The position numbers and the translations under genes are program-made. DNA of 64,000 nucleotides from Comamonas testosteroni TK102 (GTDB lineage Bacteria; Pseudomonadota; Gammaproteobacteria; Burkholderiales; Burkholderiaceae_C). The stretch lies in contig NZ_CP006704.1 in assembly GCF_000739375.1 (NCBI RefSeq), forward strand, positions 4,526,001 through 4,590,000. Direction: 5' to 3'. The number at the start of each line of letters is the position of its first letter. The stretch's first letter is position 1. Below, one piece after another: positions 46,035 to 54,792 of the stretch. The notes under the pieces are model-generated. The model was not told where the DNA came from and made no database searches. It worked only from the letters and a program-made list of their open reading frames with translations.

Positions 46035-47168
46035 ATGACGATCAAAACCGTGGAATTCGACCAGCCCGCACCGGGCAGCAGCACCCAGTGCAGCACAGGC
46101 CAGGCCTGGGCCAGGGTGCTGCCGCCGCAGGACCGCCAGCAGCAGCGCGAGACGGCACAGCGCATCAAGGCCTTGCTCAGGGAACGCAATGCCGTCATGG
46201 TCGCCCACTACTACGTGGACGGCGCACTGCAGGATCTGGCACGCGATACCGGAGGCTGTGTGGGCGACTCGCTGGAGATGGCGCGCTTTGGCGCCAACCA
46301 CCCGGCCAGGACCCTGATCGTGGCCGGAGTGCGCTTCATGGGCGAGACCGCCAAGATCCTGAGCCCCGAAAAAACCGTGCTCATGCCCGACGGCGATGCC
46401 ACCTGCTCGCTGGATCTGGGCTGCCCGGCCGACGAATTCAGCCGGTTCTGCGACGCCCATCCCGATCGCACCGTGGTCGTCTATGCCAATACCAGCGCCG
46501 CCGTGAAAGCCCGGGCCGACTGGGTGGTCACCTCGTCGGTAGGACAGGACATCGTGGCCGCCCTGCATGCCCGCGGCGAGAAAATCCTCTGGGCGCCCGA
46601 CCGCCACCTGGGCAGCCATATCCAGCAGCAGACCGGCGCCGACATGCTGCTGTGGCAGGGCAGTTGCGTGGTCCATGACGAATTCAAGGCCGACGAGCTG
46701 CAAGCCCTGGCCAACGCCCACCCCGGGGCCGCGATTCTGGTTCACCCCGAATCGCCTGCCGCCGTCACGGCGCTGGCCGATGTGGTGGGCTCCACCACCC
46801 AGCTGATTGCCGCCGTGGGCAAGCTGCCCACCGACAGCTTCATCGTCGCCACCGATCAGGGCATTCTTCACGATATGCGCCAGCGCTATCCGGGCAAGCG
46901 CTTTCTCGCAGCCCCGACGGCGGGCACGGGCGGCAGCTGCAAAAGCTGCGCCTTCTGCCCCTGGATGGCCATGAACAGCCTGCCCGGCGTGGAGAGGACG
47001 CTGCAGCAGGGCAGCGGTGCCATCGAGCTGGATGCGGCGCTGGGCCGGGCCGCCCGCAAGCCCATTCAGCGCATGCTGGACTTCGCGGCGGCACAGCGCC
47101 AGCCGGTACGCGCCAGCGGCGAACTGGAACGCGACGCGGCCCTGTTCCAGAACTTCGGTCCGGCCTGA
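46035..47168 (+). CDS. nadA: Quinolinate synthase A
   Basis: 4Fe-4S enzyme that condenses iminoaspartate with dihydroxyacetone phosphate to quinolinate, in NAD synthesis. The 377-residue product has [29 protein letters not shown], the cysteine-bearing [18 protein letters not shown], and the C-terminal [14 protein letters not shown]. The start at ATG 46035 lies eight bases after AGGA; the ATG at 46026 overlaps that ribosome site and is less likely. It forms an operon with nadB, 15 bases downstream. Confidence 0.95.
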   Translation: MTIKTVEFDQPAPGSSTQCSTGQAWARVLPPQDRQQQRETAQRIKALLRERNAVMVAHYYVDGALQDLARDTGGCVGDSLEMARFGANHPARTLIVAGVRFMGETAKILSPEKTVLMPDGDATCSLDLGCPADEFSRFCDAHPDRTVVVYANTSAAVKARADWVVTSSVGQDIVAALHARGEKILWAPDRHLGSHIQQQTGADMLLWQGSCVVHDEFKADELQALANAHPGAAILVHPESPAAVTALADVVGSTTQLIAAVGKLPTDSFIVATDQGILHDMRQRYPGKRFLAAPTAGTGGSCKSCAFCPWMAMNSLPGVERTLQQGSGAIELDAALGRAARKPIQRMLDFAAAQRQPVRASGELERDAALFQNFGPA

Positions 47169-47183
47169 GCGAGGACAAGCACC

Positions 47184-48710
47184 ATGCCCCAATCCCCGAC
47201 CGGCAGCGATGTGCTCATCATCGGCTGCGGACTGGCCGGCCTGACGCTGGCGCTCAGCCTGCCCAGCAGGCTGCGCATCACCGTGCTCAGCAAAAGCCGT
47301 GCCGACGAATGCGCCAGTGCCTGGGCGCAAGGCGGCATTGCCGCCGTGCTGGACCCCGCCGACAGCCTGCAGTCCCATGTGCAGGACACGCTGATCGCCG
47401 GAGCCGGTCTCTGTGACGAAGCTGCCGTGCGCCGCATCCTGGAGCAGGGCCCCCAGGCCATCGCCTGGCTGCAAGCCCTGGGCGTGCCCTTCAGCACCGA
47501 TGCCGAAGGCCGCCTGCACCTGACGCGCGAAGGCGGTCACAGCGCACGGCGCATCGTGCATGCGGCCGACCGCACCGGGCATGCCGTGCACCAGACCTTG
47601 CTGCAGGCCTGCCAGCGCCTGAAGCACATCACCTTGCTGCAGCATTGCAGCGCCATGGAACTGCTGCAGGACGCTCAGCAGCGCTGCGTGGGCGCCAGCG
47701 TGCGCAATGCCGATGGCCAGCAGCAGAACATGCTGGCCAGCCATACGGTGCTGGCCACGGGCGGCATGGGCCAGATCTACCCCAGCACCACCAACCCGGC
47801 CACGGCGACCGGCGACGGCATCGCCATGGCCTGGCGTGCGGGCTGTGTCGTGCGCGACCTGGAGTTCATGCAGTTCCACCCCACGGCCTTGCAGGTGGGC
47901 GGCCGGTCCGTGGGCCTGGTCTCGGAAGCGCTGCGCGGCGAAGGCGCCCTGCTGTGCCTGCCGGACCGGCACGGCCAGCCTGGCGAGCGCTTCATGCTGC
48001 GCCACGACCCGCGCGCCGAGCTGGCGCCGCGCGATATCGTGGCCCGTGCCATCGATGGCGAAATGCGTGCCCACCAGTTGCCCCATGTGCTGCTGGACAT
48101 CACGCACCGCAGCCGCGACTGGCTGACCCGGCATTTTCCGGGCGTCATGGCACTGTGCGCGCAGCACGGCATAGACATCGCCACCCAGCCCATTCCTGTC
48201 GCGCCCTGCGCCCACTATGCCTGCGGCGGCGTGCAGGCCCATGTGGACGGCCGCACCGCCGTGGCCGGGCTGTGGGCGATTGGCGAGGTGGCCCGCACCG
48301 GCCTGCATGGCGCCAATCGACTGGCCAGCAACTCGCTGCTGGAATGCGTGGTCATGGCCAGGTCTGCCGCCCTGCGCATGGCCGAGCAGCCACTGCACAG
48401 GCCGGCGGCGATTCATGACAGGCCGCGCAAGTCCGGCAAGAGCCTGAGCGCTGAAAGCCAGCAGGAGATGCGCCAGGCGCTGCAGCAGCTCATGCTGCAC
48501 AACGTCGGCATCGTGCGCAGCAACCACAGCCTGATTGCGGCGGCCAAGCAACTGGTGCTGTGGCGCGCTCAATGGCGCGGCGCCGACCCAGCACTTCGCA
48601 ACCAGCTGGCCCTGTGCAGCCTGATGGTGGACGCAGCGCTGCAGCGCCATGCCAGCGTGGGCGCGCACTGCAATCTGGACTGGCCGGCGCTCGAGGCGGC
48701 AGCCGCCTGA
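47184..48710 (+). CDS. nadB: L-aspartate oxidase
   Basis: FAD enzyme that oxidises L-aspartate to iminoaspartate, the substrate of NadA. The 508-residue protein shows VLIIGCGLAGLTLALSL, the SAWAQGGIAAVLDPADS segment, GHSARRIVHAADRTGHAVH, LATGGMGQIYPSTTNPATATG and the FHPTAL block. HYACGGVQAHVDGRTAV and GLHGANRLASNSLLECVV complete the succinate dehydrogenase/fumarate reductase flavoprotein pattern. Confidence 0.96.
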   Translation: MPQSPTGSDVLIIGCGLAGLTLALSLPSRLRITVLSKSRADECASAWAQGGIAAVLDPADSLQSHVQDTLIAGAGLCDEAAVRRILEQGPQAIAWLQALGVPFSTDAEGRLHLTREGGHSARRIVHAADRTGHAVHQTLLQACQRLKHITLLQHCSAMELLQDAQQRCVGASVRNADGQQQNMLASHTVLATGGMGQIYPSTTNPATATGDGIAMAWRAGCVVRDLEFMQFHPTALQVGGRSVGLVSEALRGEGALLCLPDRHGQPGERFMLRHDPRAELAPRDIVARAIDGEMRAHQLPHVLLDITHRSRDWLTRHFPGVMALCAQHGIDIATQPIPVAPCAHYACGGVQAHVDGRTAVAGLWAIGEVARTGLHGANRLASNSLLECVVMARSAALRMAEQPLHRPAAIHDRPRKSGKSLSAESQQEMRQALQQLMLHNVGIVRSNHSLIAAAKQLVLWRAQWRGADPALRNQLALCSLMVDAALQRHASVGAHCNLDWPALEAAAA

Positions 48711-48737
48711 CCCCGCCCTGCAGCCTCCCTGGAAAGC

Positions 48738-48770
48738 AAAAAGCCCGCTGTATCCGCAGCGGGCTTTTTT
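48738..48770. terminator. Convergent terminator, nadB/dcd
   Basis: AAAAAGCCCGCTG pairs with CAGCGGGCTTTTTT around a short loop. It is symmetrical and serves both convergent genes. Confidence 0.9.
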
Positions 48771-48786
48771 GGCGAAGCAACAGGCT

Positions 48787-49353
48787 TCAGGCCTTGGGCA
48801 GGGTCACGCCATGCTGGCCCTGGTACTTGCCGTTGCGGTCCTTGTAGCTGACTTCGCATTGCTCGTCGCCCTGGAAGAACAGCACCTGGGCGCAGCCTTC
48901 GCCCGCATAGATCTTGGCCGGCAAAGGCGTGGTGTTGGAGAACTCCAGCGTCACATAGCCTTCCCACTCGGGCTCGAAGGGCGTCACGTTGACGATGATG
49001 CCGCAGCGCGCATAAGTGCTCTTGCCCAGGCAGACGGTCAGCACGTCGCGCGGGATGCGGAAGTACTCCACCGTGCGGGCCAGAGCAAAGCTGTTGGGCG
49101 GGATGATGCAATAGTCACCCTCGAAGTCGACAAAGCTCTTCTCGTCAAAATTCTTGGGGTCCACCACCGTGCTGTGGATATTCGTGAAGACCTTGAATTC
49201 GCGGGCGCAACGGATGTCGTAGCCATAGCTTGAAGTGCCGTAGCTGATGATCTTCTTGCCGTCGACCTGGCGCACCTGGCCAGGCTCGAAAGGCTCGATC
49301 ATGCCGTGCTGCTCCGCCATCTGACGGATCCATTTGTCGCTCTTGATGCTCAT
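48787..49353 (-). CDS. dcd: dCTP deaminase
   Basis: Deaminates dCTP to dUTP for thymidylate synthesis. The 188-residue length is that of the E. coli trimeric enzyme. Diagnostic parts are [53 protein letters not shown] and the catalytic region [20 protein letters not shown] 49353 has a Shine-Dalgarno AGGA; the frame upstream to 49398 is not family-like. Confidence 0.96.
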   Translation of the reverse strand: MSIKSDKWIRQMAEQHGMIEPFEPGQVRQVDGKKIISYGTSSYGYDIRCAREFKVFTNIHSTVVDPKNFDEKSFVDFEGDYCIIPPNSFALARTVEYFRIPRDVLTVCLGKSTYARCGIIVNVTPFEPEWEGYVTLEFSNTTPLPAKIYAGEGCAQVLFFQGDEQCEVSYKDRNGKYQGQHGVTLPKA

Positions 49354-49416
49354 TAGAAGTCCTGTATCGCTTGATTTTTCATAGCGTTGTGCGCTCACAA
49401 ATCAAGCGCAAGACCG

Positions 49417-50709
49417 CTATTTTGCTTGAGAAACAATGGTTTGCTCAATCAGGCGGTCATCTCCGAGGATGATCATGGCAAACAGCAGCTCGTCCAGATT
49501 GCGCGCCTGGGCCGTCTTGCGCGCCAGCAGCGGCGTGCAGCCGGGGTTGATGACGACCAGATCGGCCTCGCAGCCGGGCTGCAGATTGCCGATCACGCCC
49601 TGCAGACCCAGCGCGCGCGCAGCGCCTGCCGTGTGCTGCCACCACAGGTTCTGGGGCGACAGGCTCTGGCCCTGCTTGGCATGGCCCTCGCGCCCCACCA
49701 CATAGGCGGCCTGCATGGTGCGAAACGGCGAGAAGCTCATGCCGCCACCCACGTCGCTGGCCAGGCCGTAGAGCATGCCGGCCTGGTCGGCCTTGAGGTA
49801 GTCGAAATAGCCGCTGGCCAGAAACTGGTTGCTGGTCGGGCTGATGGCCGCTGCCGAGCGCGTGTCGTGCATGAGCTGGCGGTCGGTTTCGTCGAGCCAG
49901 ATGCTGTGCGCATAGACGGCGCGCTCGCGCATCAGGCCGAAGTCGTCATAGACGGCCAGATAGCTGCGCGCGGCGGGGAACAGCTCCTTGACCCAGGCAA
50001 TCTCGTCCAGGTTCTCGGCCACATGGGACTGAATCCAGACATCGCCATACCTGGCTGCCAGCTCGCCCGCACCGCGCAGCTGCGCTTCGGTGCTGGTCGG
50101 TGCAAAGCGCGGCGTGATCGCATAGCCCAGGCGGTCCACGCCATGCCAGCGCTGGATCAGCGTTTCGGTGTCGATCAGGCCTTGCTCGGTCTCGTCGCGC
50201 ACGCCATCGGGGCTGTTGCGGTCCTGCAGCACCTTGCCGGCAATCATGCGCATGCTGCGCTTTTGCGCTGCCGTCATGATGGCATCCACCGAGGTCGGAT
50301 GCGAGGTTGCAAAGGCCAGCGCCGTGGTCACACCGTTGCGCAGCAGCTCGTTCATGAAGAAATCGGCCACGCCATCGGCATATTCGCGATCGTGAAAACG
50401 CGACTCGTGCGGGAAGGTGTAGTTCTCCAGCCAGGGCAGCAGCCCAGGGGCCGGCGCGCCGATCACATCGGTCTGCGGGTAGTGGATATGCAGGTCGACA
50501 AAGCCCGGTGCCAGCAGCCTGCCGGGCAGGTGAATGACTTGCACGCCTTCGCGCTCGAGATACTGGTCGGCCAGCGCCTGCCAGCTGCCCGCAGCCACCA
50601 CACGCTGCACGCCCGCGGCATCGGGAGCAATCGCCAGCAAGGCGTCGGAGTCATAAACCGCTTGGCCGTCATCGGCGAAGCGCAGCAGGGCACTACGATA
50701 GATTTTCAT
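49417..50709 (-). CDS. guaD: Guanine deaminase
   Basis: Amidohydrolase converting guanine to xanthine and ammonia. The 430-residue protein shows the zinc site APGFVDLHIHYPQTDVIG, with the HxH pair, followed by the LLPWLENYTFPHE segment. Further metal or substrate residues appear in QSHVAENLDEIAWV, YAHSIWLDETDR and SDVGGGMSFS. ATG 50709 starts MKIYRSALL; the upstream extension to 50748 is not needed. It lies about 10 kb from adenine deaminase and a nucleoside receptor, fitting purine use. Confidence 0.93.
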   Translation of the reverse strand: MKIYRSALLRFADDGQAVYDSDALLAIAPDAAGVQRVVAAGSWQALADQYLEREGVQVIHLPGRLLAPGFVDLHIHYPQTDVIGAPAPGLLPWLENYTFPHESRFHDREYADGVADFFMNELLRNGVTTALAFATSHPTSVDAIMTAAQKRSMRMIAGKVLQDRNSPDGVRDETEQGLIDTETLIQRWHGVDRLGYAITPRFAPTSTEAQLRGAGELAARYGDVWIQSHVAENLDEIAWVKELFPAARSYLAVYDDFGLMRERAVYAHSIWLDETDRQLMHDTRSAAAISPTSNQFLASGYFDYLKADQAGMLYGLASDVGGGMSFSPFRTMQAAYVVGREGHAKQGQSLSPQNLWWQHTAGAARALGLQGVIGNLQPGCEADLVVINPGCTPLLARKTAQARNLDELLFAMIILGDDRLIEQTIVSQAK

Positions 50710-50795
50710 GGACCAGAGCTTACGCGCCCGCTCTCGCCTGCGGAACACGGCAGCGCTTATAGAGGCTATACGGCTGCGCGCAGGCCAGGGCTTTC

Positions 50796-50905
50796 GCTAT
50801 CAATAACAAAGCTTGTTTCGCTTTCCAGTAATTGAATTCAATACCATTTATATCTGAAATCAAGTATCAGAAAGCGATAGAAGCTAGCATTTTTGCTAGT
50901 TCGAC
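50796..50905. repeat. AT-rich inverted-repeat region, guaD/LysR gap
   Basis: GCTTGTTTCGCTTTC (50812) and GAAAGCGATAGAAGC (50871) form a stem with three mismatches. A second hairpin, CTAGCA-TTTT-TGCTAG, follows at 50884. The left flank contains the CGCTATCAA motif found in other intergenic repeats in this window. It lies upstream of guaD and downstream of the LysR gene, so it may also terminate the latter. Confidence 0.5.
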
Positions 50906-50951
50906 AGGCCAGAAACCAGCGCCGCAACACCCCCTTCCCGCAGCCGCGCCA

Positions 50952-51848
50952 CTAGGCGGCGCAGCTTCTGGCCACGGCCAGAAAGGCGCGCACCGCGGGC
51001 GAGTTCTCGCGCTCGCGGTAGGCCAGCGCCATGTGCACGTTTTCCTTGAAGTCACGCAGCGGCCTGAAGGCCACGCCCGGCTGATTGAGCAGGCGGTTCG
51101 ACTCGGGCAGCACCACAATGCCATAGCCCGCGGCCGCCAGGCTGGTTGCCGTGACGAAGTCGTTGACGCGATAGGCCTCGCGAGCCGAAAAACCGGCCGT
51201 CTCGGCCAGCCGCGCCAACACCTCGGCAAAGCCTTCGCTTTCGTTGATGAACTGCGGCGCAATAAAGGTCTGGCCGCGCAGATCGGCCACGCTGATGGAC
51301 TCATGGCGTGCCAGAGGGTGGTTCTCGGCCAGCGCCACCATGAAGGGCTCGCTGTGCACGATGACCGCCTTGACCCCCTCGGGGTAGCGACGGCGCGGCC
51401 GCAGCAGACCGGCATCGATCTCGCCCTGCTGCAGCGCCTGCAGCTGGCGCGGCGTCTCCATGGCCAGCACCTGCATGTGCACCTGCTCATGGCCGGGGCG
51501 GAACTGCGTGAGCATGCGCGCCAGCACACCCGAGGTCACGGACGAGGAGATATAGCCCAGCTTGACATGGCCGCTCATGCCCTGGGCCGCCAGCTGCCCG
51601 ATCTGCTGGGCCCGCTCCATATGGCGCAGCACGGCCACGGCTTCGTCATAAAGCAGCTCGCCCGCATCGGTCAGCGTGATGGGCTTGCGCTTGTTGCGCT
51701 GCAGCAGGCGCACGCCCAGCTGCTGCTCCAGCTGCTGCACCTGCACGCTGACCGCAGATTGGGCCACGCCCAGCTTGTCGGCGGCACGCGAGAAATGCAG
51801 CTCCTGGGCCACGGTGACGAAGTGCTCGAGTTGGCGGTAGCTGAGCAT
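50952..51848 (-). CDS. LysR family transcriptional regulator
   Basis: A 298-residue LysR protein. The N-terminal winged helix-turn-helix is LEHFVTVAQELHFSRAADKLGVAQSAVS (shown by segments) and the effector-binding domain covers residues 90-298 (HVKLGYISSSVTSGVLARML). It is divergent from the csiD-type gene with a 104-base gap, so it most likely controls that operon. In other bacteria csiD is controlled by a GntR repressor (CsiR/GlaR), so a LysR here is a different solution. Confidence 0.92.
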   Translation of the reverse strand: MLSYRQLEHFVTVAQELHFSRAADKLGVAQSAVSVQVQQLEQQLGVRLLQRNKRKPITLTDAGELLYDEAVAVLRHMERAQQIGQLAAQGMSGHVKLGYISSSVTSGVLARMLTQFRPGHEQVHMQVLAMETPRQLQALQQGEIDAGLLRPRRRYPEGVKAVIVHSEPFMVALAENHPLARHESISVADLRGQTFIAPQFINESEGFAEVLARLAETAGFSAREAYRVNDFVTATSLAAAGYGIVVLPESNRLLNQPGVAFRPLRDFKENVHMALAYRERENSPAVRAFLAVARSCAA

Positions 51849-51952
51849 GGATTTAATCTGAATTTCTTATCAAAAAATGCATTTAACCCCATAGATCGTA
51901 TCAAACAAGAAGTGTTCAATCACACCATTCCTGATTGAAGTACCCGCCCACC

Positions 51953-52876
51953 ATGAACGCTACGACCCCCCAGCAACTGATTCAACCTGCCGCCTACGAG
52001 ATCAGCACTCACCCCGAGCATCCCCGCCTGCTGAAGCTGACCCTGAACGCCGACGCACTGAACGCCTTCCTGGCCGATGTGCGCGATATCGACGTGCAGA
52101 ACCTCGAGTACGTGCCTTTCATGCGCTTTCATCTGGCGCGCCGCCTGAAGGCCCACATGGGTGACGACTTTGGCGAGACCCTGGTGAACATCATCAAGGA
52201 CCGCAGGCATGGCGGCTTTGTGCTGGGTCTGGAAGGCGTGAGCCAGGATAGCGACGACTATGTGAAGTTCGGCACCGCCATCGGCCATATCCTGGGCCCG
52301 GCCAACCACGACTCCATGTCCAACAAGTACTACGCACGCTTCCTGGTCAAGCACACCGACGCCAGCGACTCCTATCTGCGCCAGGCTTACCGTCTGTTCA
52401 CCATGCACACCGACGGCACCTTCGTGACCGAGGCCACCGACTGGCTGCTGATGATGAAGTTTGACGAGCGAAACGCCGTGGGCGGCGAGTCGCGCTTTCT
52501 GCACCTGGACGACTGGAGCGAGCTGGACCGCTTCGTGCAGGACCCGCTGGGCGCCAGGCCCCTGCTGTACAAAGCCCCCGGCTCCAAGAACGTGAGCGAG
52601 CGCGTCGAGCGCCCCGTGTTCTTCCACGGCGAGTTCGGCCTGTCCATCTCCTTCATCGACCAGTTCGTGCAGCCCGCCAACGACGCCGAAGCCGAATACC
52701 TGCAGAATCTGTCGGAATCGATGGAAAATTCGTCCGGCACCCGCACCGTCAGTCTGCCCGCCGGCGACCTGGTGGTTCTGAACAACTACTTCTATGTGCA
52801 CGGCCGCGCACCGTTCGAGCGTAACGAGCAACTGCACCGCGAGCTGATGCGTCAGCGCGGTACATTCGCTCAGTAA
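51953..52876 (+). CDS. glaH: Glutarate 2-hydroxylase (CsiD/GlaH family)
   Basis: Fe(II)/2-oxoglutarate-dependent dioxygenase known to hydroxylate glutarate to L-2-hydroxyglutarate, giving succinate and CO2. The 307-residue protein carries the iron ligands His152 and Asp154 in TMHTDGTFV and His283 in FYVHGRAPF, where the arginine binds 2-oxoglutarate. FMRFHLARRL and HDSMSNKYYARF are typical of CsiD. ATG 51953 gives the normal length. It is followed 100 bases later by an FMN enzyme. In Pseudomonas and E. coli the neighbour is the FAD enzyme LhgO. Confidence 0.93.
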   Translation: MNATTPQQLIQPAAYEISTHPEHPRLLKLTLNADALNAFLADVRDIDVQNLEYVPFMRFHLARRLKAHMGDDFGETLVNIIKDRRHGGFVLGLEGVSQDSDDYVKFGTAIGHILGPANHDSMSNKYYARFLVKHTDASDSYLRQAYRLFTMHTDGTFVTEATDWLLMMKFDERNAVGGESRFLHLDDWSELDRFVQDPLGARPLLYKAPGSKNVSERVERPVFFHGEFGLSISFIDQFVQPANDAEAEYLQNLSESMENSSGTRTVSLPAGDLVVLNNYFYVHGRAPFERNEQLHRELMRQRGTFAQ

Positions 52877-52976
52877 ACCTTGAACACCTGATGTTTCTGT
52901 CACGCCCCCGTGCACCGCAAGTGTGCGGGGGCGCAGCCAGTTAAACCCCTGAATTTCGCTCCCGAAGCGCCCTACC

Positions 52977-54218
52977 ATGGCATCGTCACAAGCCCCTGCT
53001 GCAAACGCAGCCTCCGCCCCCAAAGCGCAAGCCGCCTACGGCCAACGCGCAGGGCTTCCCCGTCATCTGCAGAACATCCTGTCGCTGCAGGACTTCGAGG
53101 CCGCAGCGCGCAAGCACCTGCCCCGCCCGCTTTACGGCTATGTCTCCGGCGCGGCCGAAGACTGTGTCTCGCTGCAGGCCAACCGTGACAGCTTCCAGCA
53201 ATACGGCTTCAGCTCCAGGGTCATGGTGGATGTGTCACAACGCCATCAGAAAGTGGAGCTGTTCGGCCAGACCTGGGACTCGCCCTTCGGCGTGGCCCCC
53301 GTGGGCATCAGCGCCATCTCGGCCTATCGCGGCGATCTGGTGCTGGCGCAGACGGCGGCTGCCAACCGCATTCCCGCCATCATGAGCGGCACCTCCCTGA
53401 TCCCCATGGAAGAAGTGGCCAAGGCCGCGCCATCGACCTGGTTCCAGGCCTATCTGCCCGGCGACACCACGCGCATCGACGGCCTGATCGAGCGCATCGA
53501 GGCCGCCGGCTTCGGCACCCTGGTCATCACCGTGGACATCCCCGTCTGGGCCAACCGCGAGAACAATGTGCGCACGGGCTTCTCCATGCCGCTGCGTCCC
53601 TCGCTGCGCCTGGCCTATGACGGCATCACCCGTCCGCGCTGGATGGTGGGCACCATGCTGCGCACCCTGATCAACCACGGCATGCCGCACTTCGAGAATT
53701 CGTTTGCCACGCGCGGCGCGCCTCTGCTGTCGGGCACCGCCATCCGCGATACCACGGGCCGCGACCACCTGAACTGGAAGCACATCGAGCGCATCCGCCA
53801 GCGCTGGCAGGGCAACCTCATCATCAAGGGCATCCTCAACGAAGATGATGCCGTGATGGCCGCCGATATCGGCGCGCAAGGCATCGTGGTCTCCAACCAC
53901 GGCGGCCGTCAGCTCGACGGCGTGGTCGCCCCGCTGCAGATGCTGCCCTATGTGGTGGACCGCGTGGGCCACCGCACGGCCGTGATGATGGACAGCGGCA
54001 TTCGCCGCGGCAGCGATGTGCTCAAGGCCATGGCCCTGGGCGCGCGTATGGTGTTTCTGGGCCGCCCCTTCATGTACGCAGCCGCAGTTGGCGGTGCACA
54101 GGGCGTGGACCATGCCATCACCTTGCTGCGTGACGAGGTGGATCGCAATATGGCCATGCTGGGCGCGACATCCATGGCCGAGATCACCCGCGACTGCCTG
54201 CGCGCGACGCGGGGCTGA
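52977..54218 (+). CDS. FMN-dependent alpha-hydroxy-acid dehydrogenase (LldD/glycolate oxidase family)
   Basis: A 413-residue TIM-barrel flavoenzyme. LSLQDFEAAARKHLPRPLYGYVSGAAED contains the conserved tyrosine. APVGISAI, WFQAYLP and LVITVDIPV are the FMN-binding strands. The catalytic His and Arg are in VVSNHGGRQLDGV, followed by MMDSGIRRGSDVLKAMALGA. Family members oxidise L-lactate, glycolate, mandelate and similar acids. The adjacent glutarate 2-hydroxylase makes L-2-hydroxyglutarate, so that is the most likely substrate. The N-terminal 25 residues are Ala/Ser-rich and not part of the fold. Confidence 0.92.
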   Translation: MASSQAPAANAASAPKAQAAYGQRAGLPRHLQNILSLQDFEAAARKHLPRPLYGYVSGAAEDCVSLQANRDSFQQYGFSSRVMVDVSQRHQKVELFGQTWDSPFGVAPVGISAISAYRGDLVLAQTAAANRIPAIMSGTSLIPMEEVAKAAPSTWFQAYLPGDTTRIDGLIERIEAAGFGTLVITVDIPVWANRENNVRTGFSMPLRPSLRLAYDGITRPRWMVGTMLRTLINHGMPHFENSFATRGAPLLSGTAIRDTTGRDHLNWKHIERIRQRWQGNLIIKGILNEDDAVMAADIGAQGIVVSNHGGRQLDGVVAPLQMLPYVVDRVGHRTAVMMDSGIRRGSDVLKAMALGARMVFLGRPFMYAAAVGGAQGVDHAITLLRDEVDRNMAMLGATSMAEITRDCLRATRG

Positions 54219-54270
54219 AACCGGTCAGCCTCTAAGATAGGACGCTTGAACCATAAAAAAGGAGAGCGTC

Positions 54271-54711
54271 ATGCCCATGTTTGTAGACCACTCGCCCCCT
54301 GGCGAGTGCATTTTCTGCAAGCTCGTCAAAGGGGAGATTCCATCGGCCAAGGTCTATGAGGACGAGCTGACCATCGCCTTCATGGACATCGGCCAGGCCA
54401 CGCGAGGCCATGTGCTGGTGGCCAGCAAGCGCCATGCCGTCAATCTGCTGGAGCTGACGCCCGAGGAAGCCGGCGCAGTGATGCAGACGGCCCAGCGCGT
54501 GGCGGCCGCGGTGAACAGGGCTTTCGATCCCGACGGCATCAATATCTTCCAGGCCAATGGTGCGCCGGCGGGGCAGACGGTGTTTCACTTTCATCTGCAT
54601 GTGCTGCCGCGCTTCGAGGGCGATGGCCTGTCCGTGGTCTGGCAGCGCGAGGAACCGGGCTTTGCCGTGCTGGGCGAGCTGGCCGAGAAAATCAAGGCCG
54701 AATTGGCGTAA
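54271..54711 (+). CDS. HIT family nucleotide hydrolase
   Basis: A 146-residue histidine-triad protein. The N-terminal CIFCKLVKGEIPSAKVYED, the GHVLVASKRHAVNLLEL segment and the catalytic triad HFHLHVLPRF are clear. Such proteins hydrolyse AMP-lysine-type or dinucleoside substrates. The gene follows the FMN dehydrogenase by 52 bases and has a good Shine-Dalgarno (AAGGAGAG). A strong terminator ends the unit. Confidence 0.92.
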   Translation: MPMFVDHSPPGECIFCKLVKGEIPSAKVYEDELTIAFMDIGQATRGHVLVASKRHAVNLLELTPEEAGAVMQTAQRVAAAVNRAFDPDGINIFQANGAPAGQTVFHFHLHVLPRFEGDGLSVVWQREEPGFAVLGELAEKIKAELA

Positions 54712-54724
54712 GTCGAATCACCAT

Positions 54725-54777
54725 TAAAAAAAGAGAGCTGCCAGCGCTTGATGGCCAATCGCTGGCAGCTCTTTTTA
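54725..54777 (+). terminator. Terminator after the HIT gene
   Basis: GAGCTGCCAGCG and CGCTGGCAGCTC form a perfect 12-base stem with a 13-base loop, flanked by an A tract and five T, so it can also stop the minus-strand cytochrome operon. The arms contain the GCGCTTG repeat motif. Confidence 0.88.
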
Positions 54778-54792
54778 CTTGAAATCCCTGCT

